64,000 bases of DNA from Aquamicrobium defluvii (GTDB lineage: Bacteria; Pseudomonadota; Alphaproteobacteria; Rhizobiales; Rhizobiaceae): assembly GCF_004363725.1 (NCBI RefSeq), contig NZ_SNZF01000022.1, positions 1 to 64,000 of the forward strand, in the 5' to 3' direction. Positions within the stretch are counted from its first letter, which is position 1. Each line of letters starts with the position of its first letter. Under the pieces are notes generated by a model. That model saw only the letters and a program-made list of their open reading frames with translations, had not been told where the DNA came from and searched no databases. Below are positions 16,328 to 24,678 of this stretch, piece by piece. Both the position numbers and the translations under genes were made by a program.

Positions 16328-17185
16328 ATGATCCAGGACAGCACAGAACGCAATTTCATCCGCGCCGCCATGGCCGCGCCCTATCTGGAGCGCGACGAGG
16401 AGCAGGCGCTGGCAGTGAGCTGGCGCGACCGGCGCGATCAGGAATCCCTGAACCGGATTACGGTCGCGCACATGCGCCTCGTCATCTCCATGGCCACGAA
16501 GTTCCGCAATTACGGGCTTCCCGTTGGCGATCTGATCCAGGAGGGCCATGTTGGGCTGATGGAAGCGGCCGCGCGGTTCGAGCCGGAACGGGACGTGCGC
16601 TTCTCCACCTATGCCACGTGGTGGATACGCGCCTCGATGCAGGATTACATCCTGCGCAACTGGTCGATCGTTCGCGGCGGCACCAGTTCTGCCCAGAAGG
16701 CGCTGTTCTTCAACCTGCGCAGGCTGAGGGCGCGGCTCGCAGCCGGCAACGACACGCTTTCCAACGCCACCATGTATCAGGAGATCGCAACCGCGCTCGG
16801 CGTTGCCGAGGCCGACGTGGCGAACATGGATTCGCGCCTTTCCGCGCCTGACAGCTCCCTCAATGCGCCGCTTTCGGCCGATCCCGATTCGATGGAGCGC
16901 ATGGATTTCCTCGTCTGCGACGATCCGCTGCCCGACGAAGTGGTTTGCGAAACCATCGACATCGAGCGCCGCAGCACCTGGCTGAGGGACGCGCTTGGCG
17001 CGCTCAATCCGCGCGAACTGCGCATCATCGAGGAGCGCAGGCTCAAGGACGACGGCGCGACGCTGGCCGAACTCGGAGACGCCATGGGCATTTCCAAGGA
17101 ACGCGTGCGTCAGCTCGAAGCGCGCGCCCTGGAGAAGCTGAAGGTGGCGCTGGTGGCGCGCAATCCGGAGTTCATGGCCGCCTGA
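16328..17185 (+). CDS. rpoH: RNA polymerase sigma-32 factor (RpoH family)
   Basis: A 285-residue sigma-70 family protein without region 1.1. Region 2 is clear (HMRLVISMATKFRNYGLPVGDLIQEGHVGLMEAA, RFSTYATWWIRASMQDYILRN), followed by an RpoH-box-like SAQKALFFNLRRLR. Region 4 ends TLAELGDAMGISKERVRQLEARALEKL. The downstream Met at 16328 is preferred since residues before it do not resemble the family; an in-frame Met exists at 16271. Rhizobia usually have two or more rpoH genes, and this one may be the second (RpoH2-like) paralogue, but I cannot rank them from one locus. Confidence 0.88.
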   Translation: MIQDSTERNFIRAAMAAPYLERDEEQALAVSWRDRRDQESLNRITVAHMRLVISMATKFRNYGLPVGDLIQEGHVGLMEAAARFEPERDVRFSTYATWWIRASMQDYILRNWSIVRGGTSSAQKALFFNLRRLRARLAAGNDTLSNATMYQEIATALGVAEADVANMDSRLSAPDSSLNAPLSADPDSMERMDFLVCDDPLPDEVVCETIDIERRSTWLRDALGALNPRELRIIEERRLKDDGATLAELGDAMGISKERVRQLEARALEKLKVALVARNPEFMAA

Positions 17186-17205
17186 AAGGCTGCTGTGCGG
17201 GCCTT

Positions 17206-17892
17206 TCACTCATCGTGAAGCAGGTCGGGACGCCTGTCGCGCGTCAGCCTCTCGGCTTGCGCCCGCCGCCAGGCCGCGATCCTGGCGTGGTTGCCGGATG
17301 TCAGCACCTCGGGGATCGGCCGGCCCTCGAATTCCTGCGGGCGCGTGTAGTGCGGGTGCTCCAGCAATCCGCCTTCGAAGCTTTCTTCCTCGCCCGAGAG
17401 TTCGTTGCCCATGACGCCGGGCAGCAGGCGCACCACGGCGTCCAGCAGCACCAGCGCGGCCGGCTCGCCCCCGGAAAGGATGTAGTCGCCGATCGAGACT
17501 TCCTCCAGTTGCCGGGCCTCGATCAGGCGCTGGTCGACACCCTCGAAGCGGCCGCACAGGATGACCGCGCCGGGGCCGGCGGCAAGTTCGCGCACGCGTT
17601 CCTGCTTCAGCGGCCGGCCGCGCGGGCTCATCAGCAGGCGCGGGCGCGGGTCGGAGGGCGGGGAGGTGCGATCGATGGCGCGGGCCAGCACATCTGCGCG
17701 CATCACCATGCCGGCGCCGCCGCCGGCCGGGGTGTCGTCCACCGTGCGGTGGCGGTCGGTGGCGAAATCGCGGATCTGCACCGTTTCCAGCGACCAGATG
17801 CCGGTCTCCAGCGCCCGGCCAGCCAGTGACATGCCCAGCGCGCCCGGAAACATTTCCGGGTAGAGCGTCAGCACCGAAGCCGAAAAGCTCAC
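17206..17892 (-). CDS. trmD: tRNA (guanine-N1)-methyltransferase TrmD
   Basis: A 228-residue SPOUT-class methyltransferase that makes m1G37 in tRNAs. It carries [10 protein letters not shown] at the N-terminus, [31 protein letters not shown] and the knot motif [20 protein letters not shown]. Length matches the family. It overlaps the end of rimM by 4 bp, the standard rimM-trmD coupling. rplS, often next, is not found downstream here; xerC-side genes are on the other strand. Confidence 0.96.
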   Translation of the reverse strand: MSFSASVLTLYPEMFPGALGMSLAGRALETGIWSLETVQIRDFATDRHRTVDDTPAGGGAGMVMRADVLARAIDRTSPPSDPRPRLLMSPRGRPLKQERVRELAAGPGAVILCGRFEGVDQRLIEARQLEEVSIGDYILSGGEPAALVLLDAVVRLLPGVMGNELSGEEESFEGGLLEHPHYTRPQEFEGRPIPEVLTSGNHARIAAWRRAQAERLTRDRRPDLLHDE

Positions 17893-18494
17893 CGGTTGCC
17901 TCCGGCGTCCCTGGGGCCGCGCGGCCGGTCGGACGGATCGAAACCCTCGTCCCTGTCGTTGTCCGGACCATCGTCGCCGTCGTCCACAAGCCCGGCGGCG
18001 ACGGGGTCGATGCGGATGAAGCCTTCCGCAATCGCCACTTCCGGCACGGCGGCCTGCGTGAAGGGGATGAGCACGCCCTTGCGGCCGCCGATCATCAGGT
18101 CGAGTATGTCGCCGCCGCCGAAATTCTGCACCGCCAGCACCTTGCCGAGCACGGCACCGCTGCCGTCGCGCACGTCGAGGCCGATCAGGTCGGCATGATA
18201 GAACTCGTCCTCTTCTTCCGGCTCGGGCAATACGGAGCGGTCGACGAACAGTTCCGTGCCGGTCAGCGCCTCGGCCGCGTTGCGGTCCCCGACTTCGGCG
18301 AAGCGCACCACGGCCATGTTGCCGGCAGCGCGGATGCTGGCGACCTCGAACGAGCGGCCGTCCTGCGTGTAGAGCGGGCCGTAGTCGCCCAGCGCCTCCG
18401 GTTCGCCGGTGAAGGTCTTGACGCGCAATTCGCCCCTGATGCCGTGGGGAGCGCCGATCACGGCCATCTGGACGGGGTTTTCAAGCTTGGCCAT
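17889..18494 (-). CDS. rimM: Ribosome maturation factor RimM
   Basis: A 201-residue protein. The N-terminal RimM domain opens [22 protein letters not shown], and the PRC-barrel part contains [10 protein letters not shown] with [18 protein letters not shown]. The C-terminal tail is acidic ([14 protein letters not shown]) and longer than in E. coli, as often in rhizobia. RimM helps 30S maturation. Met at 18494 begins the conserved region. The in-frame extension upstream runs into a dispersed repeat and is rejected. Confidence 0.94.
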   Translation of the reverse strand: MAKLENPVQMAVIGAPHGIRGELRVKTFTGEPEALGDYGPLYTQDGRSFEVASIRAAGNMAVVRFAEVGDRNAAEALTGTELFVDRSVLPEPEEEDEFYHADLIGLDVRDGSGAVLGKVLAVQNFGGGDILDLMIGGRKGVLIPFTQAAVPEVAIAEGFIRIDPVAAGLVDDGDDGPDNDRDEGFDPSDRPRGPRDAGGNR

Positions 18495-18576
18495 GGCATA
18501 CGATCCTCGCGGTCTCGTGCTCTCCCAAAGCGCCTCGCGATCTTTCAGATTCGCTCCTTGCGCTTTAAGTCTTTTC

Positions 18577-18630
18577 TTGAAGCATGTCGTTATCCCGAAA
18601 CCGGTTCCCACTTTCGGGCGTCATGCTTTA
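18577..18630. repeat. Dispersed rhizobial palindromic repeat (RIME-like)
   Basis: Nested inverted repeats: AAGCATG (18580-18586) with CATGCTT (18622-18628), and CCCGAAA (18594-18600) with TTTCGGG (18612-18618), around CCGGTTCCC. Intergenic elements with this consensus are known in rhizobia. It lies between divergent rimM and xerC. A related element follows acnA, and a fragment sits between ccmB and ccmD. Confidence 0.75.
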
Positions 18631-18697
18631 GATGGAGGGGCCGGCCTTTTCAAGCAAGCTTCACCGCTTCCTAACCCGCTCGGGGGAAGATGGAGGC

Positions 18698-19645
18698 ATG
18701 AAGACGCAGGAACAATTCCTCATTTCCGCAAAACCGGACCTGCAGGCCGCCCGCATGGAATGGCTTGCGGCGCTTGCGGGCGAGCGGCGGCTGTCGACGC
18801 TGACGGCGGAGGCTTATGAGCGCGACACGCGCCAGTTCCTCCAATTCCTCACCGGCCATTGCGGCGGGCCGCCGGGCATTGCCGACATCGCCGAACTGAA
18901 ACCGGCGGACCTGCGCGCCTTCCTGTCTGCCCGGCGTGGGGCGGGGGCCGGTGCACGTACGCTGGGACGGGGACTTGCCGGCATTCGCTCACTGCTGCGT
19001 TTTCTCGAGCGACGGGGCATGGCGAATGCGGCGGGTGCTGCGGCCCTGCGCGCGCCACGCCAGCCGAAATCGCTGCCCAGGCCGCTCACGGCGCTCGATG
19101 CAAAACGCGTGGTGGCGGCCGGCGAGCAGCTTGCCGAGGAACCATGGATCGCGGCGCGCAATGCCGCGGTGCTGACCCTGCTCTACGGCTGCGGCCTGCG
19201 CATTTCCGAGGCGCTTGGCCTTGCCGGAGGCGAGATCGCCCATGGCGACGAAACCATGCTGCGTGTGACCGGCAAGGGCGGCAAGACCCGGCTGGTGCCG
19301 CTCCTGCCGGTCGCCGTGCAGGCGGCGATGGAGTATCGGCGCCTGTGCCCTTATCACCTTGAGACAGAGAAGCCCCTGTTTCGCGGCGCGCGCGGCGGGC
19401 CGCTCAACCCGGCCATCATCCAGCGCGAAATGGTACGTCTGCGCTCGGCGCTGAACCTGCCGGATACGGCCACGCCCCATGCGCTGCGCCACTCCTTCGC
19501 CACGCATCTGCTGGGGCGCGGCGGCGACCTGCGCACCATTCAGGAACTGCTTGGCCACGCCAGCCTGTCGACCACGCAGGTCTATACCGGCGTCGATACG
19601 GCGCGGCTCCTGGAAATCTACGAATCCGCCCATCCGCGCGCCTGA
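18698..19645 (+). CDS. xerC: Tyrosine recombinase XerC
   Basis: A 315-residue tyrosine recombinase. An N-terminal SAM-like core-binding domain (about 15-115) is followed by the catalytic domain with Arg168 (CGLRISEAL), Lys193 (GKGGKTR), His261 and Arg264 (HALRHSFATH), His287 (LGHASL) and Tyr296 (VYTGVD). With XerD it resolves chromosome dimers at dif. Met at 18698 has GGAGG directly upstream. The position close to the suc/lpdA block is the usual rhizobial location for xerC. An integrase is unlikely, as nothing mobile surrounds it. Confidence 0.9.
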   Translation: MKTQEQFLISAKPDLQAARMEWLAALAGERRLSTLTAEAYERDTRQFLQFLTGHCGGPPGIADIAELKPADLRAFLSARRGAGAGARTLGRGLAGIRSLLRFLERRGMANAAGAAALRAPRQPKSLPRPLTALDAKRVVAAGEQLAEEPWIAARNAAVLTLLYGCGLRISEALGLAGGEIAHGDETMLRVTGKGGKTRLVPLLPVAVQAAMEYRRLCPYHLETEKPLFRGARGGPLNPAIIQREMVRLRSALNLPDTATPHALRHSFATHLLGRGGDLRTIQELLGHASLSTTQVYTGVDTARLLEIYESAHPRA

Positions 19646-19695
19646 CGGTCTTCCGGATTAACGGTTTCGCCGCGATTTGGGAGTAGTGGAAGGGC

Positions 19696-20775
19696 ATGAC
19701 CCACGCTCCTGCATTCGCCGACCGCGCCGCGCTGTTCTGCCTGAAGCTTCTGGCGGGGCTCAATCTCCTGTTCTTCCTGTCGTTTCTTATCGTTCTGGCG
19801 ATGGCGATGGCGATGGCGACTGGCAAGGCACAGGCCGAGCCGGGCGCCTGTGCGGGTATCGACCTGATGGAAAAACTCGAAAGGGACGATCCGGCCGCCT
19901 ATGCGCAAGCGCGGCAGGAGGCCGACGCGACGCTCAACGGCAAGGGCGTGCTGTGGAAGCTGGAGAAGGAAGGCGTCGCGCCCTCCTACCTGTTCGGAAC
20001 CTTTCATCTGAGCGACCCGCGTGTGACGCAACTGCCGCCGTCGGCGCAGGCCGCCTATGACGGCGCCGACACGGTGGTGATCGAAACCACGGACGTGCTC
20101 GATCCCTCGCGCATGATGGCGGCGATGGCGCAGGACCCTGAACTGATGATGTTCACCGGGACGGAGACACTGGCCTCGCAGCTTTCCGCAGAGGACGCCG
20201 AGGTGCTCAGGCAGGGGCTCAGGGCGCGCGGCGTCCCGCCTGGCAGCGTTGCCAGGATGAAGCCGTGGATGCTCCTGTCCATGGTGGCGGTACCGCAATG
20301 CGAGATCGATCGCCGGACAGCCGGCGAGGCGATCCTCGACGTGAAGCTGGCGCAGGATGCGGAGCGGGCCGGCAAGAAGCTGGGCGGGCTGGAGACCGCC
20401 GCCGACCAGCTGCGCGCAATGGCCTCGCTGCCGATGGAATTCCACATGCAGGGGCTGCTGGACACGATCCGGCTGGGCGACGGCATCGACGACATGACCG
20501 AAACGATGATCCGGCTCTACCGGAAGGGCGATGTCGGCATGATCATGCCCATGTTCAGTGTGGTGATGCCGCAGCAGGCGCAGGATGCTGCCGGCTACGC
20601 AGCGTTCGAGGAAGCGCTCATAAATCGCCGCAACAAGGGCATGATCGAAAGTGCTGGACACTATCTCGACGGCGGCAAAGCCTTTCTTGCGGTAGGGGCT
20701 CTGCATCTGCCCGGCCCCGAAGGGCTTGTGGAAGGGTTCCGCAGGGCCGGCTACACCGTCACCATGGTTCCCTGA
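19696..20775 (+). CDS. TraB/GumN family protein
   Basis: A 359-residue protein with an N-terminal hydrophobic segment (about 14-45, LLAGLNLLFFLSFLIVLAMAMA) and a TraB/GumN domain. Family marks are YLFGTFHLSDPRV near residue 98 and AVGALHLPGPEGLVEGFRRAGYTV at the end, which hold the conserved GTxH and GxxHLPG motifs. The family is related to Tiki-type metalloproteases, but the bacterial function is poorly known. It starts 50 bp after xerC. The MAMAMA codons after the hydrophobic stretch are a short ATGGCG repeat. Confidence 0.85.
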   Translation: MTHAPAFADRAALFCLKLLAGLNLLFFLSFLIVLAMAMAMATGKAQAEPGACAGIDLMEKLERDDPAAYAQARQEADATLNGKGVLWKLEKEGVAPSYLFGTFHLSDPRVTQLPPSAQAAYDGADTVVIETTDVLDPSRMMAAMAQDPELMMFTGTETLASQLSAEDAEVLRQGLRARGVPPGSVARMKPWMLLSMVAVPQCEIDRRTAGEAILDVKLAQDAERAGKKLGGLETAADQLRAMASLPMEFHMQGLLDTIRLGDGIDDMTETMIRLYRKGDVGMIMPMFSVVMPQQAQDAAGYAAFEEALINRRNKGMIESAGHYLDGGKAFLAVGALHLPGPEGLVEGFRRAGYTVTMVP

Positions 20776-20865
20776 ACAGGCCGGTCCCATCTGAAGGGGT
20801 CGATGCAACCTGTTGGCGTGTTTTGCGTTGGTCTGGGTTGCTCGATCCCTTTTCAGGAGGACAGA

Positions 20866-21297
20866 ATGGCCAATCCCCATCCACCGGGCCCGGACGACCA
20901 TCGCCCGCTCGATCCCTTGAACCCGGTGCCGCCCCATTCGGCGTCCGATCCCCGGCTCGATCCGCCTCCACCCCCGCGTGGGGGCGGCAGCGCCTGGATC
21001 ATCGCCCTGATCGTCGTCGTGCTGGCGCTCGTCGCTTATTATATCTTCGCCGGGGGGCAGCAGCCGGCTACCGAAGCGCCGCCGCCTCCCGCAGCGACGG
21101 AGGAACCGGCGCCTGCACCGGCCGAGCCTGCGCCTGCGGAACCGGCTCCGGCTGAGCCCGCTCCGGCCCCGGCTGAACCCGCTCCCGCTCCCGCACCCGC
21201 GGAGCCGGCCCCGACTGAGAGCGCTCCGGCACCCGCCGAGCCAGCTCCTGCCGAACCGGCCCCGGCAGAGCCTGCTCCCGAGCAGCCGGCCAACTGA
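20866..21297 (+). CDS. Small single-pass membrane protein with Pro/Ala/Glu-rich tail
   Basis: A 143-residue protein of unknown function. Residues 1-42 are Pro-rich and hydrophilic, 43-62 are one transmembrane helix (AWIIALIVVVLALVAYYIFA), and from about 66 on it is almost only Pro, Ala, Glu and Thr in EPAPA-type repeats. The orientation is probably tail-out. The DNA of the repeats varies in codon use, so it is an old, selected low-complexity tail rather than a fresh expansion. Met at 20866 follows CAGGAGGACAGA, a strong ribosome site. It ends just before the terminator shared with lpdA. Confidence 0.7.
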   Translation: MANPHPPGPDDHRPLDPLNPVPPHSASDPRLDPPPPPRGGGSAWIIALIVVVLALVAYYIFAGGQQPATEAPPPPAATEEPAPAPAEPAPAEPAPAEPAPAPAEPAPAPAPAEPAPTESAPAPAEPAPAEPAPAEPAPEQPAN

Positions 21298-21320
21298 GCC
21301 GCGGCCAGGCGTGAACGAAA

Positions 21321-21346
21321 AACGGCCCGCCAATGGGCGGGCCGTT
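21321..21346 (-). terminator. Rho-independent terminator of the suc-lpdA operon
   Basis: A perfect 11-bp stem AACGGCCCGCC / GGCGGGCCGTT with an AATG loop. On the minus strand it is followed by TTTTTCG. It lies 25 bp beyond the lpdA stop and could also stop transcription coming from the plus-strand gene ending at 21297. Confidence 0.8.
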
Positions 21347-21371
21347 CCCTTACGGGGTGAGCGTCAGCCGA

Positions 21372-22778
21372 TCAGATGTGGATCGGCTTGGCGAAGGTGG
21401 CGAGCGCCGCCTCCTTTACCGCCTCGGACATGGTCGGGTGGGCGTGGCAGGTGCGGGCGAGGTCCTCCGAAGAGCCGCCGAACTCCATCAGCACCGCCGC
21501 CTCGTGGATCATCTCGCCAGCGCCGAAGCCGACGATATGGACGCCGAGGACCCGGTCGGTCTCCTTGTCGGCCAGCACCTTCACGAAGCCGTCGGTGTGC
21601 TGCATGGCGCGAGCGCGGCCATTGGCGGTAAAGGGGAACTTGCCGGACTTGTAGGCGACGCCGGCCTTCTTCAGCTCCTCTTCGGTCTTGCCGACCGAGG
21701 CGACCTCAGGGCTGGTGTAGACGACGCCCGGAATGACGTCGTAGTTCACGTGGCCCGCCTGACCGGCGATGATCTCGGCCACGGCCACGCCCTCATCCTC
21801 GGCCTTGTGGGCGAGCATCGGGCCGGCCACCACATCGCCGATGGCATAGATGCCGGGCACGTTGGTACGCAGATGGCCGTCGGTTTTGACGCGGCCACGC
21901 TCGTCCAGTTCGACGCCGGCCTCCTTCAGCCCCAGCCCTTCGGTATAGGGCTTGCGGCCGGTGGCGATCAGCACGACATCGGCCTCGATGGTCTCCGCAT
22001 CGCCACCCTTCACGGGCTCGAAGGTCACGGATGCGCCCTTGCCGGATTTTGCGACGCCCGTGACCCTGGAGCCCAGCCTGAAGGCGAAGCCCTGCTTGCC
22101 GAGCAGGCGCTGGAACTGCTTGGCGACTTCGCCGTCCATGCCGCCGAGAATGGTGTCGAGGAATTCGACCACGGTGACCCTGGCGCCGAGACGGGCCCAG
22201 ACCGAGCCGAGCTCCAGCCCGATGACGCCGCCGCCGACCACGACGAGGTTCTGCGGCACCTTGTCCAGCGTCAGCGCTCCGGTGGAGGAGACGATGGTCT
22301 TCTCGTCGATATCGACTTCCACGCCGGGAATGCCGGCCACGTCGGAGCCGGTGGCGATGACGATGTTCTTCGTCTCGATTTCCTGCGTGCTGCCGTCTTC
22401 GGCGACAACCGCCACCTTGCCGGCAGCGACGACCTTGCCGGTGCCGCGGAAGGAATCGATCTTGTTCTTCTTGAACAGGAAGGCGACGCCGGCGACATTG
22501 GCGGAGACGGTCGTGTCCTTGTGCGCCATCATCTTGCCGAGGTTCAGCTTCGGCGCGGAAATCTCGACGCCCAGCGCATCGAAGGAATGGCCGGCCTCGG
22601 CAAACATCTCGGAAGCGTGCAGCAGCGCCTTGGAGGGAATGCAGCCGATGTTCAGGCAGGTGCCGCCGAAGGTCTCGCGCTTCTCGACAACCGCGACCTT
22701 GAGGCCAAGCTGGGCCGCCTTGATGGCGCACACATAGCCGCCGGGGCCAGAGCCGATGACGACGACATCATATGCCAT
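21372..22778 (-). CDS. lpdA: Dihydrolipoyl dehydrogenase (E3) of 2-oxoglutarate dehydrogenase
   Basis: A 468-residue E3 flavoprotein. Motifs are [34 protein letters not shown] (redox Cys pair), [31 protein letters not shown] and the catalytic HAHPTMSE. It closes the leftward mdh-sucCD-sucAB set, separated from sucB by one small secreted-protein gene. This is the usual alphaproteobacterial location. It differs from the E3 at 3682-5070, which belongs to the pyruvate dehydrogenase operon. Confidence 0.96.
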   Translation of the reverse strand: MAYDVVVIGSGPGGYVCAIKAAQLGLKVAVVEKRETFGGTCLNIGCIPSKALLHASEMFAEAGHSFDALGVEISAPKLNLGKMMAHKDTTVSANVAGVAFLFKKNKIDSFRGTGKVVAAGKVAVVAEDGSTQEIETKNIVIATGSDVAGIPGVEVDIDEKTIVSSTGALTLDKVPQNLVVVGGGVIGLELGSVWARLGARVTVVEFLDTILGGMDGEVAKQFQRLLGKQGFAFRLGSRVTGVAKSGKGASVTFEPVKGGDAETIEADVVLIATGRKPYTEGLGLKEAGVELDERGRVKTDGHLRTNVPGIYAIGDVVAGPMLAHKAEDEGVAVAEIIAGQAGHVNYDVIPGVVYTSPEVASVGKTEEELKKAGVAYKSGKFPFTANGRARAMQHTDGFVKVLADKETDRVLGVHIVGFGAGEMIHEAAVLMEFGGSSEDLARTCHAHPTMSEAVKEAALATFAKPIHI

Positions 22779-22853
22779 TTGTCCGTTCCTTTCCTGCTGG
22801 CCGCAAGGGCCATTCGATCAAGTCGCGGCCGCCACATGGCGGCCGGTGAAAAG

Positions 22854-23372
22854 CTATTCCTGGCACCCGGCCAGCCTGAAGACGTCGCCGGGGAGCCCGG
22901 CCTCGTCCTCATCATCGGCGAAGATGGCGGCCTGACGCAATGTCGGTCCGAGGTCGGGCAGGATCAACGTCTGCGGGGCAGGACTGCCCTCGGCGGGCAT
23001 CAAACCGACCTTGCCGTCCTGTGCCACGGCGTAGACGGGCCCTTCCCACAGCGTGCATTCGGCGATCTCGTCGCCGGTGACGTCGCCTTCGGGACACTGA
23101 TAGAGCAGCGATGCATAGGGACGGGGCGTTTCCTCGCTCCACATGACGATGCCGTCGAGCTGGAAGCCGTTGCGCAAATTCATCCGGAAGGTGTTGGTCA
23201 CCACCATGGATTCGCCGGTCGGCCGGAAATCGATACCGGCCATCTTTGCCGCGTCTTCATAGACGGACAGCTCCATCGGGCAGGCCGCCTGCGCAGCCGA
23301 AACCTGTGCGGCGAGCAGGGCGGCAAGGCAAACCGCCCTGCCGGCCCGCGAGATAAGATGCTTCGTCGCCAC
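22854..23372 (-). CDS. Conserved secreted protein of unknown function in the suc operon
   Basis: A 172-residue protein with an N-terminal signal peptide (GRAVCLAALLAAQVSAAQA, cleaved before ACPMEL). The mature part has four Cys (ACPMEL, YQCPEGD, AECTLWE, AGCQE), consistent with two disulfides in the periplasm. I recognise no domain. It lies 17 bp after sucB and 75 bp before lpdA, so it is transcribed within the 2-oxoglutarate dehydrogenase operon though its product is exported. Function unknown. Confidence 0.75.
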   Translation of the reverse strand: MATKHLISRAGRAVCLAALLAAQVSAAQAACPMELSVYEDAAKMAGIDFRPTGESMVVTNTFRMNLRNGFQLDGIVMWSEETPRPYASLLYQCPEGDVTGDEIAECTLWEGPVYAVAQDGKVGLMPAEGSPAPQTLILPDLGPTLRQAAIFADDEDEAGLPGDVFRLAGCQE

Positions 23373-23389
23373 GGACGACCGCTCCCCGG

Positions 23390-24649
23390 TTACAGGTCCA
23401 GAACCAGACGCTCCGGATCCTCCAGCGTCTCCTTGACGCGGACCAGGAAGGTCACGGCTTCCTTGCCATCGACGATGCGGTGATCGTAGGACAGCGCCAG
23501 ATACATCATCGGGCGGATGACGATCTGGCCGCCGACCACCACCGGACGCTCCTGGATCTTGTGCATGCCGAGGATGCCCGACTGCGGCGCGTTGAGGATC
23601 GGCGTCGACATCAGCGAGCCATAGACACCGCCGTTGGAGATGGTGAAGGTGCCGCCCTGCATGTCGGCGACCGAGAGCTTGCCGTCGCGCGCGGCGATGC
23701 CCAGACGGCCGATCTCCTTCTCGATCCCGGCAATGGACATGGCGTCGGCGTCGCGCACCACCGGCACGACGAGGCCCTTGTCGGTGCCGACCGCCACGCC
23801 GATATGAGCGTAGTTCTTGTAGATGAGGTCGGTGCCGTCGATCTCGGCATTGACGGCCGGGATCTCCTTCAGCGCATGGGTCACGGCCTTGGTGAAGAAG
23901 CCCATGAAGCCGAGCTTCACGCCGTGCTTCTTCTCGAACAGGTCCTTGTACTTTGCACGCAGGTCCATCACCGGCTTCATGTCCACCTCGTTGAAGGTGG
24001 TGAGCATGGCAGCGGTGTTCTGGGCGTCCTTCAGGCGGCGCGCTATGGTCTGGCGCAGCTTGGTCATGCGCACGCGCTCCTCGCGCACCTCGTCGCCGGC
24101 GGCGGACGGCACGCGCGCGGCGGCCGGAGCCGCTGCCGGCTGCGCGGAGACGCCCTTCGCGACGGCGTCGAGCACATCGCCCTTCAGAACCTGACCGCGC
24201 TTGCCGGAACCCGAAATCTGGTCCGCCGACAGATTGTTCTCGGCCAGCAGCTTCGCAGCCGAAGGGGCCGGCGGCATGGTGCGCGGCTCGATCGGGCCTT
24301 CGCCGGCGATCTGCGCCTGCTGTGCCGCAGCTTCCTTCGTGGTCGAGGCGGCAGTCGGCGCGGATGCCTGCGCCACGGCCACTTCCTGCTTCGGCGCGGG
24401 CGCCGCGCCCTTGCCTTCGCCGATCGTGCCCAGAAGCGCGTTGACGCCGACGGTCTCGCCTTCCTGTGCCGTGATCTCGACCAGCGTGCCGGCGGCCGGG
24501 GCCGGCACCTCCACGGTCACCTTGTCGGTTTCGAGCTCGACCAGCGGTTCGTCAGCGGCGATTGCGTCGCCGACCTTCTTGAACCACTTGCCGATGGTCG
24601 CCTCGGACACGGATTCGCCGAGAGTGGGAACGCGGATTTCGGTAGCCAT
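23390..24649 (-). CDS. sucB: Dihydrolipoyllysine succinyltransferase (E2) of 2-oxoglutarate dehydrogenase
   Basis: A 419-residue E2. The N-terminal lipoyl domain has Lys43 in [13 protein letters not shown], then an Ala/Pro linker (about 85-120), a subunit-binding domain ([19 protein letters not shown], about 128-165) and the catalytic domain with [41 protein letters not shown] is typical of succinyltransferases. It starts 29 bp after sucA. It carries succinyl groups from E1 to CoA. Confidence 0.96.
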   Translation of the reverse strand: MATEIRVPTLGESVSEATIGKWFKKVGDAIAADEPLVELETDKVTVEVPAPAAGTLVEITAQEGETVGVNALLGTIGEGKGAAPAPKQEVAVAQASAPTAASTTKEAAAQQAQIAGEGPIEPRTMPPAPSAAKLLAENNLSADQISGSGKRGQVLKGDVLDAVAKGVSAQPAAAPAAARVPSAAGDEVREERVRMTKLRQTIARRLKDAQNTAAMLTTFNEVDMKPVMDLRAKYKDLFEKKHGVKLGFMGFFTKAVTHALKEIPAVNAEIDGTDLIYKNYAHIGVAVGTDKGLVVPVVRDADAMSIAGIEKEIGRLGIAARDGKLSVADMQGGTFTISNGGVYGSLMSTPILNAPQSGILGMHKIQERPVVVGGQIVIRPMMYLALSYDHRIVDGKEAVTFLVRVKETLEDPERLVLDL

Positions 24650-24678
24650 TATGCCTGTCCGTTCTCTTTATCCAGTTG

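Noticed and set aside
18698..19645. Phage or island integrase
   Set aside because: The tyrosine recombinase has XerC length and motifs, sits next to housekeeping genes, and has no att-like repeats or mobile genes nearby.
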